Notes: generated from the letters alone by a model not told the origin. Numbered from the stretch's first letter, positions 12,148 through 26,392 are shown. The stretch: 64,000 nt of DNA from Fasciola hepatica (GCA_948099385.1 CANUEZ040000156.1:7895501-7959500), one strand, 5' to 3'. Numbers and translations: made by a program.

Positions 12148-12898
12148 CTTTTTGAACCTGCTGTGCAAGGCTGGAAGAAAAGGCCTGACCGTCAGATTAT
12201 GACTTGGTGCAGGGGCCTGAAAAAGTGAGCTTTGGCTTTGGCTTCCGTTGGTGTTTCCCGCCTTCATGGTTGGGGCCATAGAGATGAGGATTATCATTGG
12301 TTAGAGATGCTGAGAAATATGGTTGGTAAAATCCATGTCTCTGGGAAGGCCAACCTAATTTCTTCTCAAAGGAAACCCAATTTTTGGTGGCAGTATAAAT
12401 TCTGCAGAAGTAATATCATCAAATAGATCAGACTTGATCTCCACAAAGCAACCTTAAATCAATGGAAGTAGAGGATTACCCATGTCCACCATATTATTCA
12501 TCATCCAACTTTAGAATTCTGATGGATTCACCTCAGTTGTTAGCAGATTGAATGCCAAGCTTGGCATTCAGTTATCTATGTATGCAAACAAGGAACTCTG
12601 CAATGTACATCACTTTTGAAGATCATTGAAACCTATGATAATTGTGAAAAAGGCAGCATTTTGAAGCTCACCTTCACCCTGAATATATAGTTTTGTATTA
12701 GATTTCCGGCTCTTTAAATTCCACTCGAGTTGTTCGGATGCCGTGATCTATCGTGGTGTCTCACATGCATCTGAGTGGAAATCATTCACCATCAATATTT
12801 CAATTTTTGTCGGCTATTGGTATCATGGATGACTATATTGAGAAACCGAAGAGAACCGGCGTTTCGATTTCTTTCCGTAAGTAAATTTCATCGTATCA
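12148..12898 (-). repeat. right arm of the large fold-back repeat
   Basis: Partner of 11083-11835, including the same 20-bp palindrome at 12550-12569. The spacer 11836-12147 has no recognisable coding sequence. Weak similarity may continue inward beyond the stated arm limits (both sides have GCGAGCAT a short way in), so the inner ends are approximate. Confidence 0.8.
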
Positions 12899-15800
12899 GG
12901 TAGGATAACGCAAAACTATCACTACTGGGAAAAACGCTATTATCTAATGTTTTTGAATCGTATAAATTCTTCGAGCATGTCAGTACACTCGGTAATTCCT
13001 TGAAAGCCCTTTGATTCCCTCGTTGGTTTTCAAGGAACTAGTCATTTATTATTATTTTAATGGCTTTTCGCGAATCGTTGAAATCGTTGTTCATTCAAGA
13101 AAGATGATTGTTTACGGTGTTCATAATGTTTCAAACGACGCCTGTATCACCGTTTGACATTTATCTTCGAGCACATCTGATTAGTTTAGGAATGTCGTGT
13201 TGTTAGCAATTATCTGATATTTGGATGAGATGGCTGACCTAGCTTTAAATGCCTTTAAACTACGCTTCATACCTTCAGTTCCACACATTTCATTTGCGAC
13301 AGACTTTTTCGAGCACTTCAAACCCTGTTAAACAAACTTCCTCTTCAAAATCTTGGAACCCATTCAAACACTAGGCTAAAATGAAAACAGTTCCCATAGC
13401 ATTTTCAAAATTACCAGTTTATTGTAAAAACCGTGAAATTGTCCGTAAGTTTGAAATCCATCTTTCCCCGTCCAGAAATGGATGCAATTTGTGGGGCAAA
13501 TTTTCACTGGAAGCAGTCCCACGGAATACCGTTCTGTGAAACGATCACTGCCCGTCTACATAATACGGTCTATTACCCAGTGTTTAGTTTGGTCAATTTC
13601 AATGAAACACTCATAAATCATATACTATCTGTAGATTAGGATACATTGCTGTCAACTGATTGGACGCCAGCAAATACAAGCTCGGGTTTTAGAGAAAGCT
13701 GGCCGAAACTATGGGAACATATGGTCCCTGGACGTGATGGATAGTTCAGTACCACAACAAATGTGGCCAATATGGTTACAATAGCTGGAACTACATGTCA
13801 CTTGATGGTGATTCTGCAAGTCAGGTGTACATACCGAACCTTTCGAGAAGCGTAATATTCCTAATCGATGCAGCATTAGCCGTAAGAAACTCCCTCCTGC
13901 TCCAAGTGAAATGTGAATTCTGCAGTGCCAATCAACCTACTGGTTAGTATTAAAGCAGTTTGTCAAAATTCGATTCCCCTGTGGATGTTTCCATGTTTCG
14001 ATTACACTGGCACGAGTGGATGCGCAGTGGAATAGGCTAAGTAGTCCCTTATATGTATGGTAATTACAAATTCACATAACATAGGTATACGTATTGTCTG
14101 ACATTTATTCGGTTTTCTTAAGGATGGGCGTGTCTGTTTTTTATGGACACTTGAGTGACAATCGGTAATGAGCTGTCTCAAATGTGGACTACGTGTGCCG
14201 TCTAAAGGTGATAAACAGAAGACTATGAGCAAGTTCATTGATGGATGGGAAAATCTGGCACATGTACATCCTGATGAAGGGTGGCTTCAGGGGATTGAAT
14301 GATATAGTTATTTCCCTACCACTGATTAGCAAAAAGGGATTGGAATTATCCGATTGAAGTGTTGATTACACTCTATCTACTCGTACAAGCACACAACTGA
14401 GGATCGATAGAAAATGTGTGTATGTAAATGCTTAAGTGTTGCTGTCACGATGGAATGAGCAACAAAGCTATTCGTTATACCCGTCATCAGAGCTTAAAGG
14501 TGGTAGGTGAGAAACCAACTAACATGCAAGTCATTGCTTACAGTTGTTATTCAGCTCCGGTTTCCAGATATGACGAGGCACGAACACGCTATAAACTCCA
14601 ACTGATTAAGCTTCTGAGAATTGAATGCAATTAGTTGTTTGTTGCTAAGTGGAAGTATATGAGAAGGACTGCGACGAATGCCAGCGGCCGCAACATTTTC
14701 TGTCTAACTGAAAAAAACATCCGAGCTGGTACTCTCAACGACAGTTGTCAGTACTCGGTCACAACTGACTGTAGCTTCTAGTATCATCCTAGAATTGGGA
14801 TGTGGAAAATAAAGAGCTGAGAGGTGAGAAACGTTTTTCAATGGATCAATGTATATTTCTGGAAATATCATTCTTTGCAGTTTCCCGAACAGGAGAAGGA
14901 GTGTTTCCTTGGGAATCATAGCTAGCACCCTTTGAATCATCTGTTTGACCCATAGGGAAGTGACGTGTTACCCCAGCAGAAATACAAGACTGAAGCTCCA
15001 GTGGAGGAATTTCTGCCGGTCTGTAACGTGAGACCTGATTGCTATTCGTATATTGTCTCGTGTTCGCTGGCTCTTTATTATCCGTCCGCTTTTCAGGTTC
15101 AATCTCTATGCACATGCACCCAGTGGAGCAAGGGGCACGTGGATGAGGTAGCATTATTTTGGTTGAGAGCTACGCCTTTTTTGGGCGAGATGGGTGCTCA
15201 GCACTATGCGATGATTTATCTGGCTTTTGATATAAACCCCACTTACTCCGCATATACGTCCACTCAGTCGGCGTTTTTTGACCGGTAAACTGCTTCTATC
15301 GGTGCTTATCCAAAAAGGTGTCCTCTTCTGAGGCGATCTGGTTGAAACCAGGTGTTACCCAAGACCTGGTTGGGAAAGTGAACTTCTTCCGGTCTCTTCA
15401 CTTTTACACGACAGACATTGATGCATTTCAGGCGTAAGGTATCCATCAGGCGTTGCTCTTCGCGCCAGGAAGGCATGCAACTCACCAAACCACAGTAGGA
15501 TGCAGTCTCTTCATTATGGCTACTTTCACACATTAGGCACATTTTCAAATCTGAAAGATTACATCGCATGTTTATTGACTAAGCTGAAAAACTGTACCAA
15601 CTGGTGAAGTGAGTCCCTTCGCTCGCCTATATATTGCAACTACTGAACACGGTAATAAATCACATAGCACCTTTTAAGAACTTCTGAAAGCTTTGGTTTG
15701 CAAAAGAAACGGCAGCACCGATCATTGTCAGCAGGCGAGCTATATGCTCAAACGATTCCATCACAAACTGGAACATATCGTTAGTGCCGTACATATTTCT

Positions 15801-16289
15801 ATATAAAGCATCTTGTTCCCAGTAGTTCTCTTGGGACTTCACAGCACATCTAACATGGAGGTGTGTATAACAGTAGTGGAGTCCATTATCAGTAGCATGC
15901 AAAGACTCCCAAATGCTTTGTTTCTCAACTACCCCTGTGGGCTAGGGTGGACACCAAAACGTAAGCCGCACAGAAATCTCCAACTTGAAAAGTCCGGTGG
16001 TAAATATTTTTATGCTCATAAACCGAGTCATATATGAACGATCACGACCTAATCTCAAACAAGAATAACATTCATCCCTGAACAGTCTTAACTTCGATCT
16101 GTTTAAAGTCAGTTCATCTCAGCGATTGGTCTAAAGCTCCGAACATCCTTTGTTTAAACTCAAAATTGATGGTGCAGAGTTCCTATCATGGTCGAAAAAT
16201 ACCACGGAGAAATCGATGCTCGAACATGAACTACTTTCATTTATTCTCTACCTTTACCGACGATGTTTCTGAGTCAAATAAATGACCGA
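12899..16289. other. no recognisable gene
   Basis: Open frames up to about 107 codons on both strands (for example 14965-15288 plus, overlapping 14846-15154 minus) show no motif I recognise. No repeats or RNA genes were seen. A distant retroelement fragment cannot be excluded. Confidence 0.4.
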
Positions 16290-17190
16290 TTTGACTACCG
16301 CAGTCTACATCAGACTCTCAAAATACAGCTGGATATCAGGCCTGCCCAACAAATGACTTCTGTTAGCAAAAGTAAAACGCACATTGCGTACACGCGATGA
16401 CACCTCTTCTGACATCTGATCACCTGCTGAGATGTAACTGGCCATGTGGCAAAGCTTATCAAACTCAGATAGGGCTTCCCTTGACAAGACAAGATTTGAT
16501 GCGGTAGCGCTTCTGCGGAGACGTTTTACCTTTTGAAGGTGCGATCAGAATCCTGTGTTAAGATATCGTCGTTTAAACAATCCAGAGAATTTTCATCTCA
16601 CGTGTATTCGCTCTGAGAGGAAGAATATCTTCCGCGTGTTACGAGTCAGATAGTTTACTGATTGAACAAAAATTGATGCCGCTATTCTCACAAGGGGATA
16701 CAGACATTTTCACAACCGTTTTCATTACAAAACCGAAGATGGAAGGTGGAAGAGGGGAACTGTGACGAAAACCAATTCTCTTAATGAACTTGGGTGAAAG
16801 ATCACCGTGAGTACGAATTTTGTTTCAGATGTTAGCAAATAAGGATAGGAAAAGAGAAATGCATCTCTGTGGCTCACTTTAAGGATAATCATCACCAGAG
16901 AACTGTGAGGCCAACCGTTGTCGGTGAAAAATAATACCAGGGAGAAGTTTGGATTTGATAATGGCCAAGGCAAAACATCTCTGATATGGTAAAACGACCC
17001 GCATGATTTCTTACAAATCAACACGATTGCCGATTCGGAACATTCCTTGGGAATCTGGTCACCATCCCAGGTTGCACAATGTGCTGCCTCATCTTTTTCT
17101 TTTATCAACGAATAACCCATTGAGAAGCATGAACGTAGTTTCCGACAGATCGTATTAGACGGTCCAGTTACCGTATCTTCTGATTTCATT
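16290..17190 (-). mobile_element. non-LTR retrotransposon (LINE) relic, reverse transcriptase part
   Basis: On the minus strand a frame of 154 codons (16725-17189) contains IPKECSESAIVLICKKSCG near 17000-17055. This matches the LINE RT segment that ends in a W-x-x-A-x-I-x-P-I-x-K-K-G pattern before the N-Y-R-G-I-S-L motif, which is not clearly preserved. Downstream, HAEDILPL near 16612-16640 is a plausible decayed active-site box; the first Asp of the A-D-D triplet reads Glu. Then EVSSRV and FTFANRSHLLGRPDIQL at 16305-16430 match the family post-RT segment (E-I-x-x-R-I-x-K-A-R-x-A-F-A-N-L-R-H-L-W). Order and spacing fit one element with a shortened palm. Frames change at least twice. Likely the same broad family as the relics at 1.3, 28.7 and 30.1 kb. 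Confidence 0.65.
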
Positions 17191-20100
17191 ACGAGCGATC
17201 AGGTCACAACTTAAACCTCATGTAGCCTACGGTCTTCTGTGACCCAGTGAAGTTCACAACTCTGAGATGTTAGGCATGTAGTAGTAATTACAGAACCCAG
17301 GACCCGGATACTGATGGCACCGTGAAAGATTAAATTCAAAGTGCAGAGTGGTAAATTTAGGAAATAGCGATTAATGAAATCGAGGGCATTGATTTACGAG
17401 ATCATCAGGATGAAAGAGCGCTTCATAGAAAAATTAATTCCTTTATCTACCATAATACTGATCGCCCTCAAGTTCTTTTCGCCAAGAGTCATGCGTACTT
17501 GTATTCGAATACAGGCAAACTTGAATCTTGCTATATCGTGGGACAAACCGTCTATTCCTGATATAAAATCTCCTAAAGATTCTGGCTTGCTGTAATTTAT
17601 ACATTAAATGGATGGTGAGTCGTCAGCGCTACATACAATATATTTCGACCGGGAATTACGCCAATATTTGAGGATGTCATTTGGGAATTAATCTTCTATA
17701 ATACGGTCATCCTGAGGACCCAGAACTTGATTTTTGCTGACCGATTAGTAAAATGTTTTTCGGACATGTTGTACTGCACCATGTACGAAATTGAGTACTG
17801 TGTCGGAATCTAGTCGAGAGATCACGTGACTCGCAGTGGACTAACCCCAAATTTTCGGTTGAAAACGCGGAGTCCGTGAAATGTGCACAGTAAAAGAACA
17901 ACGGTCAAGCGCTAGCGATAAAATACCTCAATTTATGGACAATATGGTAGCAATATACAGTTGAGGGGATTCAAATCACTCGTCATGAAGGGGTTGCATA
18001 TACAAACAGGCATTGTTCAGAGCAAAGCCGAACATCAAAAACGTGCGGGCAATTTTATGGGACAGGTGGTGAAAAGTGACAAATTACGACCAGCAGTCGG
18101 ATGGCAGTTCAAGTCAAGAGACACAAGGGGGGGGGGGGGGGGGTTGGGTGGGGGTGAGGGCTAGCGATGATGACACACAACGGATTCATCATACAGTTTT
18201 AACGCTCAGCTCAACAATGAAAACCGTGGAAGCATTGTACAGCCGTTTCATCTTTGTTAGCAATCATCAGCAGTGCACATCCACCGAGCCCCACTTGAGC
18301 TTGAACCCGGGGTAAACGAACGTTAGCCGAATAGCTAACAAACAAGCTATCCTGCTTGGCTCAGTTTTAGTTGACCATACAACCAGCATTCGATAGCACC
18401 CTTCGGCCACTGGCTTCAAACGGTAACAACAAATGGTAGCCCCAGTACAGCGTAGGCATCCGTTATGAACAAAATGAAGAGTCTGGCTATTGTATATGTT
18501 GGAGTGCATGCAAATTCAATCTTCTTCGACTCGTATACAGGCAGGTCAACATTACAGAGAGTCGAATGAACATGATCGTGCTGGGTGACAAATGGCTGGT
18601 GATTCCATGACTTGAAAAAGGTGGATCAGTTTTAGGCGACACAAAAAAATAGACAACAAGGTAAATCAGCCGGTCGTGGGAACACGTGAATCCGGAAGGG
18701 ACTGAATGTGAATGGACCGGGACAAACACGGTATGCAAACAATACCGACTTATGGAAAAGCGGATTCACAGGTGAGCGGTCAGATACGGCCATCGAATGA
18801 ACCAAACACAGTACAAGGTAATAACAGATAACGTCGATGCACACTGTCACTGAAACAGGGCAAGAAATGTGACCCGCTGATGTGGAAAAACATCTGAACA
18901 CAGGTGGGTCGGATGTGAGTCCAATTCAATTGATCTGGTCTGCCGAGACAAAGGTATACGTAGATCGATGATGGCAACACATTGGAGATGGCTTCCAGGA
19001 GTTAGTGAAAAAAGTACATATCTAAGCGACGACAGATGACCGAGATTTGGTTCAACGGGAGTTCCAACGGGTAAATTAGGAATCGAATATACGTTTACCA
19101 ATGGTGTAGCCCAAGAAGAACCTAATTCGATGAATACCTGCACTTCAATATGTCTATGTATATGTGTGGAAAATAATATGTTACTATCGTAACATCTTCG
19201 GGCTCACTTTGGATTGTGCGAATGAGGAAGGTTCGTTTTCACTAAATGGACTTCACATGGCAGTCATTCATGGTAAGTAACTAGGAGTTTAATTGCCCTT
19301 TGTTAAAACAAAAAGGGATGCAATCAAAATTAGAAAATCCACTTACTTCACAAATACTCCTTTATATCTATCCACTGCCAATATCCTACTCCTAATATCA
19401 ACAATAAGTAAAGTCAAAATCTTCGGGGTATGAAATTCTGAGTTTGTAACAAAGAAGCTTGATGAATTATTTTCGGAATTTTCCCTGGCTTGGTGAATAA
19501 GCTTTTTTAGTGTTTTTTATATTTTTCAGTGTCAGCCGAAAATTATCATCGGATTGTCTACACGAAATTAAGATTGATGAAATCGATATGGACGAATCGC
19601 TACTTCAGAAGTGTGAATTTTTATCGTGAACGGATTACGAATATATATAGTGACACATTCGGATGACCCTCTCAGACGTCTTTCACGAATATTTGCTCGC
19701 TTATTGTGACGAAGCTGAAAGACCCGAGGCAGAACTGCACTTCATTTTAAACCCACTTTATCTACTGCAGCTGAAACTTCGCCTGATTACAGGAATAGGT
19801 GGAAACTTTGTGCTACAGAGGTGTAAAAAGAACATCTACAGAAACCTATAAATTGTTTTAATTCAAAGCAAACAGCTGAGAACTAGGTCCGATGGACTGC
19901 ACATTTGAAGTAATCATTCGTTGCTATTAGCCTCGTTTTCTTAGCCTCTCTTCACGGATTGCGCTCCGTAATACGTACGCTGCACCTGATACTCAAACTG
20001 ATGACGTCGGACAGTTTATCAATAAACTTTCCAAGCATTTAATCGCGTCTTGCCCAGTCTTTGTACCCTTCTGTACTCAGTATGAGATAACTATGTAATT

Positions 20101-23100
20101 AATTTCACCGTACATGGACATATCCCAAATTAGTGATTCTGACCATAGAACTGCACTTCCCTATTCTAGAGTTTATTGTAAAAGCAACTGTTTATTAACT
20201 ACCTAGACCCCTTTCACACTGTCTCTGAACTCGCTTCCAACCCCAATAATATGGATGACTTTAGACCACTTGTTCGTTCGCCTGTGGGGAACCTCACACG
20301 TGAAGCCGTGTGTACCCCGTACATACTGATGTAGTATACACTCAGTGGTATCGATACATTCCCGGACCACTTTTAGTGAAAAGAAGAGAAAGATCGAAGG
20401 CAATGAATCAGGTTGTCTTGGCCCTGGAACGGACCGGTTGACCGTTCCCCAACCATGCCCATCCCGACAACCTACATTCCGTGTTGGAAAACACCCCCAT
20501 CCAGATCAAAGCTTCCGTCAACTCTGTGGAAAATGCTTTGCTGAGCAGCCTTAGCCATGGAATTTGGGATTACCGAAAATTTAAGCTCCATGTGAATGGG
20601 GCAGATGGAACTGATAGCAAGATTTTCTCCAAGACGGACTACCCACTCTCAAAAATATCGGTTTAGATAGTTCATTGAGGATCACATCTTTTCATCAGTG
20701 AACGGCACGAAAAATGGTTATCCATTCCAACATTTCGCCAAAGATGCTGCCTTAGGAGATTTAGCCCAATGATTCAGACTGTCTGTCGAGCTGACTGGTT
20801 CACGCATTCATTCTTATTCTGGCTCAGTGTTGCTGATGTGCTTCAAACTTGCACGGTAAATATCTCTAACTGGGTCGTCGGAATGAGTCCGTATGTTTGT
20901 CTAGTCGCTTTGGGGTAAACAGATAAATTTCTGAAGTGATGTTTCCTAAATACCAATTTCGATCATTCTAATTACGTGTAGATAATCTGGCGACGTTTTC
21001 CCGGGTGACGCAGAAAACCGATCGAAATCCATCTGCTGTGAAACATATAGGTAAGCAGCAGTTGAATTTTTGATTGCTTTGAGTATTCACTGTAAGTGTG
21101 CCAAATTTTGTTAGAAGATTGAGTTCGGTCGAATGTATGATTGTTACGATCAGTTTACGCAACACCATGATAGTCTAAAGTGAACTGAACCATATTCATT
21201 TTACAATGTTGGGTGTACGAAAATCAAATTTGTATTATCAACCATTCGTCAGATTGGGGAATTAACTTTGTCTTCGACTGAGATTTTCAATGTAAAATAA
21301 ATCATGTAAAATCACCACGGCGAGGATTTTTCTTATTACCACCGTACTGTGGTTTCTCCTGTTTCTAATACGCTATTTTTCTAAATTGGTCTTAGCTTTC
21401 AATCTCCCTTGCAACTCCAAGCAAACCATTCAGCTAGCCCAGATCAGAAGGTAAAGGCACAGTATGCCAGTTGATAGCGTATCCGTATAAAAGAACTGAG
21501 GTTGATTTGGCGAGAAAGGAAGATCCTAATTGGAGAATTCATTACCTATGCCTGTTTTGATTATTATACTTCATTTGGGAAGCTGAACCTCGTGTTGTGT
21601 TATGTGATTCTAAATACGGTATGCTGGCCGACCTAATGCTCATCCCACCTAAAATGCTTTATTTTCAATCATGTTATTATTTTATTGATGGGTAACAATT
21701 CCTTTCAACTTTGAATAATCCCATCGGAATGTTACCATCTGTAAACCAATGTGACTGTCTTCCCATTATGCATGTGATCAGAGCTGAGAATTTCCATCAT
21801 ATTCAATGTACACACTGAAATTTTACACAGGCGAACTGTGATTAACACAATAACCATTCGGGAATCTAGGGTTTCTGTTTTTCAAGGCTCCTTACCTGCG
21901 TTGTGAGAGAGCGTTCCGTTGTATTGGCTGCTCCTTGGGGACACAAAAATAACTCGAATTTCTGAAGAGTAAACGGGTCCACTTCTCTCCACGCTTGCCT
22001 AGGCATCCCTACTATTGAAAGCCAATAAATACCGTTTCACTGCCAAGTTTACTTTACCACTGTTATGTTATCTTCCCAATCAGATTCAATGCGCTCGAAA
22101 AAAACCTTGACCATGTGCATGTTTGGAAGATTTCTATTCTGAATGATATGTTCAAATAGAATAATGACTTTGACGTCAGTTGTTTTTCATACAGATGGGT
22201 GGCTTTTTTCTGAATGACGAAATTTGGTTTTCCCATTGTCTGTAGAGTATGATAACTAGGAATGAAAGAAATAAAATGGTCGTATCCTGAAAATTAGCCG
22301 GTTTCTGCTGAGCCATCTGATGGTAGTCGAGACTGTATTCATCCAAGGCTAACTTTGCAGGTGTTCCCGTTTGCTTACGGATTATGGCAAAATTGGGAAT
22401 GTTCTGACCATTGGGAAAGGGAAAACCCAACTACCACCACGTCATGAATGGCTGTCTCAATAATACCTATATAATTTCAGGCAACAGAAGACAATGGAAT
22501 ATTACCAATAAATGTACATAATGAAAATGTATCAACCAAAGACCGTGCCTGGGTTCGTGGTTTGTGGAGAAATTTTCCCATCTCAGTTTGCATCAGTTCA
22601 TTATTAGGACATCTGGGGAAGAATCATCTAGCTTTTGAGCTAGGAAAATGTTTATGGGAATGCAATAGACTGAGTGCATAAGCAGACATGGCAGTTTCTT
22701 TAGAGACTCTGGGAAATATTAGGCAAAGCTGACTGGATTGAAGTATCAGTGATATATATTCTCTGTTACTAAACTGAACACGACTAATAAATTCGAAGTA
22801 CCGGGGCTTGTTCTGTCTTAGCATACAGTTCGTCTGTAAGCTAAGGAGTGTGAAAAGTAGGATAACCGCTATATTCCTATGTCGATTTTTGACATACATA
22901 TTACTGAGCATGTAAAGCCCAGTAAAAGTAGTGGGCAGTCACATGAAAAGCGAGTATCCGTATTCACTTGCAACAAATTGGCTCTACCTTTTTGTCTGAA
23001 ATCGTTGACATCGCCGGGGTTCGAACGAAAGCATAAAAGTGGTTTCGCTGATAGATCACGCTGTTGTTTAATTCAGTGTTATAGAATCAGTAGATGCCGA

Positions 23101-23699
23101 AGAATCACTCCACCACAAAATCGATCCAACAAACCATCTAGTTGAGAAACCGACCAGATGATTGTTTGGATGATTCAGTAATTAGCCAAGCAAATAGTGA
23201 CTAATTTATTTTAATTTACACCTATGTTTATGACGAAAATATATTGGTATAAATCACTCAGTTACTTGAGAATGATGTACGAGAATATTTATACCTTTTT
23301 TGGGTGACTCCTCTCTTGACTGCACACATCATGCGCAAACCTCAGATCTTCCGATCAACCTGCCGTAGGAGTACCATACTGGGGTAATGCTCTCGTTAGA
23401 GCTCAACATTTGTGCTTATCCTACACCGCACCCACGGTTTGAATGCCGAATGCTTCCTCTGGAAGTCTTATGTGTTACCAAAGATCCAACCCGCTCCGGT
23501 CCGGGCTGACGTGAATTGCCGAGGTAAGTTTGTTTGGATGTTGTCCTCTATGACATCCAGCAGTCCTAACAGCTTCGATTTTGGTGACCTTGTGTGAAGG
23601 AATTATCAGATGACCTGGAGTTTGTATACGAACAGTGGAATCCAAAGGACAGTCAGCTGTGTATATTACTTTTGACTACAATTTTCATAATATTCGTTC
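17191..23699. other. long stretch without an assignable gene
   Basis: Many short open frames are present. At 18267-19143 the minus strand has five overlapping frames of 66-98 codons, which is a little unusual, but I could not link them to a family. A 17-G run at 18127-18143 is listed separately. No retroelement core motif is visible. Confidence 0.4.
18127..18160 (+). repeat. G17 run followed by further G runs (possible G-quadruplex)
   Basis: Seventeen consecutive G (18127-18143) are followed by TT, GGG, T, GGGGG, TGA and GGG. This fits the loose G-quadruplex pattern of four G runs with short loops. It is a low-complexity mutational product in otherwise ordinary DNA, and its length is likely variable. 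Confidence 0.8.
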
Positions 23700-23904
23700 G
23701 ATCAAAGGCTGAACTCATATCTAATAATCCAAGAGTAAAAATGACAGTTGCATGTGCACTGCTGATTTTTCGGAACAACGACAAATGTTCGCAGGGAGCT
23801 TCTGTAATTTTGCAAATGTTGATTAGAGTTTTGATGCCATCAGTATTTTGATAGTGCCTAAACAAATAACCTGTGCATACCACTAGTGAACATCCAGAAA
23901 ACAA
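23700..23904 (-). pseudogene. possible reverse transcriptase fragment
   Basis: On the minus strand, GLLDMSSAFDRTN lies near 23700-23740. This resembles the RT motif A of many non-LTR elements (L-D-x-x-x-A-F-D, first catalytic Asp). No other RT motif can be placed convincingly on either side, and the neighbouring translation is interrupted by stops. It could be a short leftover of a retroelement or chance. Confidence 0.25.
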
Positions 23905-26392
23905 ATACAGCTTTTAACAGTGGCCTATTTGGTATCACCAAAAATGGTACACACTCTGAGTACCATTCGGATGGAAGCAAAAGCAAAACAATCAGTTGAA
24001 AGTTATCAAATAGACTGGTTAACCTGGCTGAGTCTTGACCTCGAGATTTACGTCAACCACGTTTTCGAAGTATTTGTTTATCACTAGCTCTACCGGTGAA
24101 GGTTTGCTTAATGGAGTGCAATCAAAACAAATCCATTCACACAACATGAGAAACAGGTCATATAATCAATGTGGAATTTGGTGGCTTTCGCGCTATGATC
24201 TCTCATTTTTTTTTGATTTGGCGACAAATATTAGGATTCGGTGATAAATTGCTGGTAATTCAAATGACCAGTTAAAAACTGGTCAGTTGGGCAGCAGCAG
24301 GAATGGCTCGTTCAGTTCAGTTTCTTACTAACCTTGCAAAAGAACTGAACTTGATTTTGCGGTTAATTCACATTGTTTCACATTGAATTTCAGGGAGCCG
24401 TTGTATGGATATGCAATCTGTGTTTTTAAATTCCTATTTGGCTAGAACACAGTACAAAAACGAATGATTTGCACATCTGCTTTTATCGTACCTGTCTTTA
24501 GTTCAGTTATTTACGCACCGAAGGAAATTCTTTCTCGAACGGAATGCAAAATATTTCTCCTTATTCTAAAATTCTGACCCATGCCTGACAATATATGCCA
24601 TTCTACGGCCATAATTATTGTAGCAATTCAAAACTACTGTTAAATTTCAGCTTATAACATGCTTTAAGTGTTGTCACGCCCAGTTGAATGAAAGAGGGCA
24701 AACGTGTCTGAATTTTATGGCGGGTATCATGTTGGCATTAGGTTAAATCATATGCATTATGGAGGGCTCTTTGAGGGGGGGGGGGGGGAGATGATTGGGG
24801 TAACCCATTGAGAAACCAGTTAAGAATTGTTCCCGCTAAAATGATGACAGAATGAGAGAGATAAGTCAGTGATTTTGTAAAAAAATATCGTCTGGGGGAA
24901 TGTTTATGAAAATGTATAGTAGTCATTTCCGGTAAGTTGGGGCCGTTTAGAGAGTTATGTTAGTGAAGTAATTGCACATGAGCTAACCTAGAATTTCCGG
25001 CGCATCCTCCTAAAATAATGATGCAGAAGACCAGCGAGCCTTAGTGTACGGTGAGGAAAACGTATTAAAGTCAACAGTCAAAGCACATTTATTCTAATGT
25101 GAATTATTCTACGTTTGTGATTTTGACAAAAGCGAAACAAGAACGGATACGTGGAAGATGGTACTTCTAATTAACCAAAAGAATGCCTTCTCAGTATGTT
25201 TTCAGTGTGTCGACCCGTTGTTTGATTTAATAGGCAGTAAATTGGTGCAAACGGGACTACCTATCTAACTGAACTCCTCGTCTTGACACAAATAACTGAA
25301 AAAATAAGCGAATCGATTGGTCGCATATAATTCAGTTGCCATCAGACGGAAAGCAGCTCAACGAAAAGAGCTAGTGTAGTCCAGATGATGAATGACTATC
25401 AATTTCCTAAACTTACTCATATACCTGTACAGGAACATCTGGTATGAACACTAATTCCATTTCGTATACGTAACCACAAATTAAAAGCAAATCGATGAAA
25501 ATCTTCCTAAGGCGGACATTTGCTGGTTTGAATATACTTGTGCATGAACCAGAGCACCACGTCTTCATGTTCGTCAAGTGGAACGTATATTCCAGTTATT
25601 TTGAAGTCGAGTTTTGTGTGGCCCATGCCTGAATTCAGACCTCAGAAAGTTGAAGCCTTCCATTTTTCAATACTTTCAAAAACGTCAGCTTAAAATACTT
25701 AAGTTTTTCCAGCAGATAAACTTTGAATTATCTGTGAGATGGCTGCTCTTATACACTTTAGTTCAGTTCCACACTTTGGGATAATCAGTGGTCTAAATAA
25801 ACTGAACGATTGATTGCCTTGTTTCATATTTGCTTTACTGTTTGATCAACTCGGGTTTTTTTAAGCCAAACCACTGATTGGTTTACGGCTTCCTCGTTGC
25901 ACACAGGTACGGCTTTAGTGAACGAAAGCATTTTTGTCTTCGTTGATCTAAAAATAGTTAACATTTCAGTCAACTGCACATTTATCTGTCATTGACTCAT
26001 CAAAAACTAAGTGGTAAGGTTGTATGGACGCACAAGAACTTCTCTGAGACTGATCGGTACACTTACTACCATTGCAGCTAAATAAGATTTCACATCAAAA
26101 GAGTGGTCGACTTAGGACTCGGAAACATTGTAATCCAGACGTAGGTCTTCTTCTTTCCTAATATGATTTAGTGTACTTACGGTATTTCGGCTTTACTGGA
26201 ATATAAGGGAATTTCCTGATCACGAACTCATCAAGCAGGTGATTCAACATGATTTCAATGTCATTGTGGGCGTTCTTCACTATACTGGCTGATAAACTGC
26301 CCCACTGCACGGCTTAATGAAACTTTTGCTGATTCCAACCGTTCTGACAAAAACCAAATTGCATATTAACCCGTAAAGTCCAAAGCCGTCAA

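Noticed and set aside
11682..12297. Two similar proteins encoded in opposite directions
   Set aside because: They are mirror copies produced by the fold-back arms, and the open frames differ at their ends. No evidence for a gene pair.
18267..19143. Possible third copy of the 45.3/57.1 kb dispersed repeat
   Set aside because: Minus-strand translations look vaguely alike, but I could not align the nucleotides beyond short chance matches.
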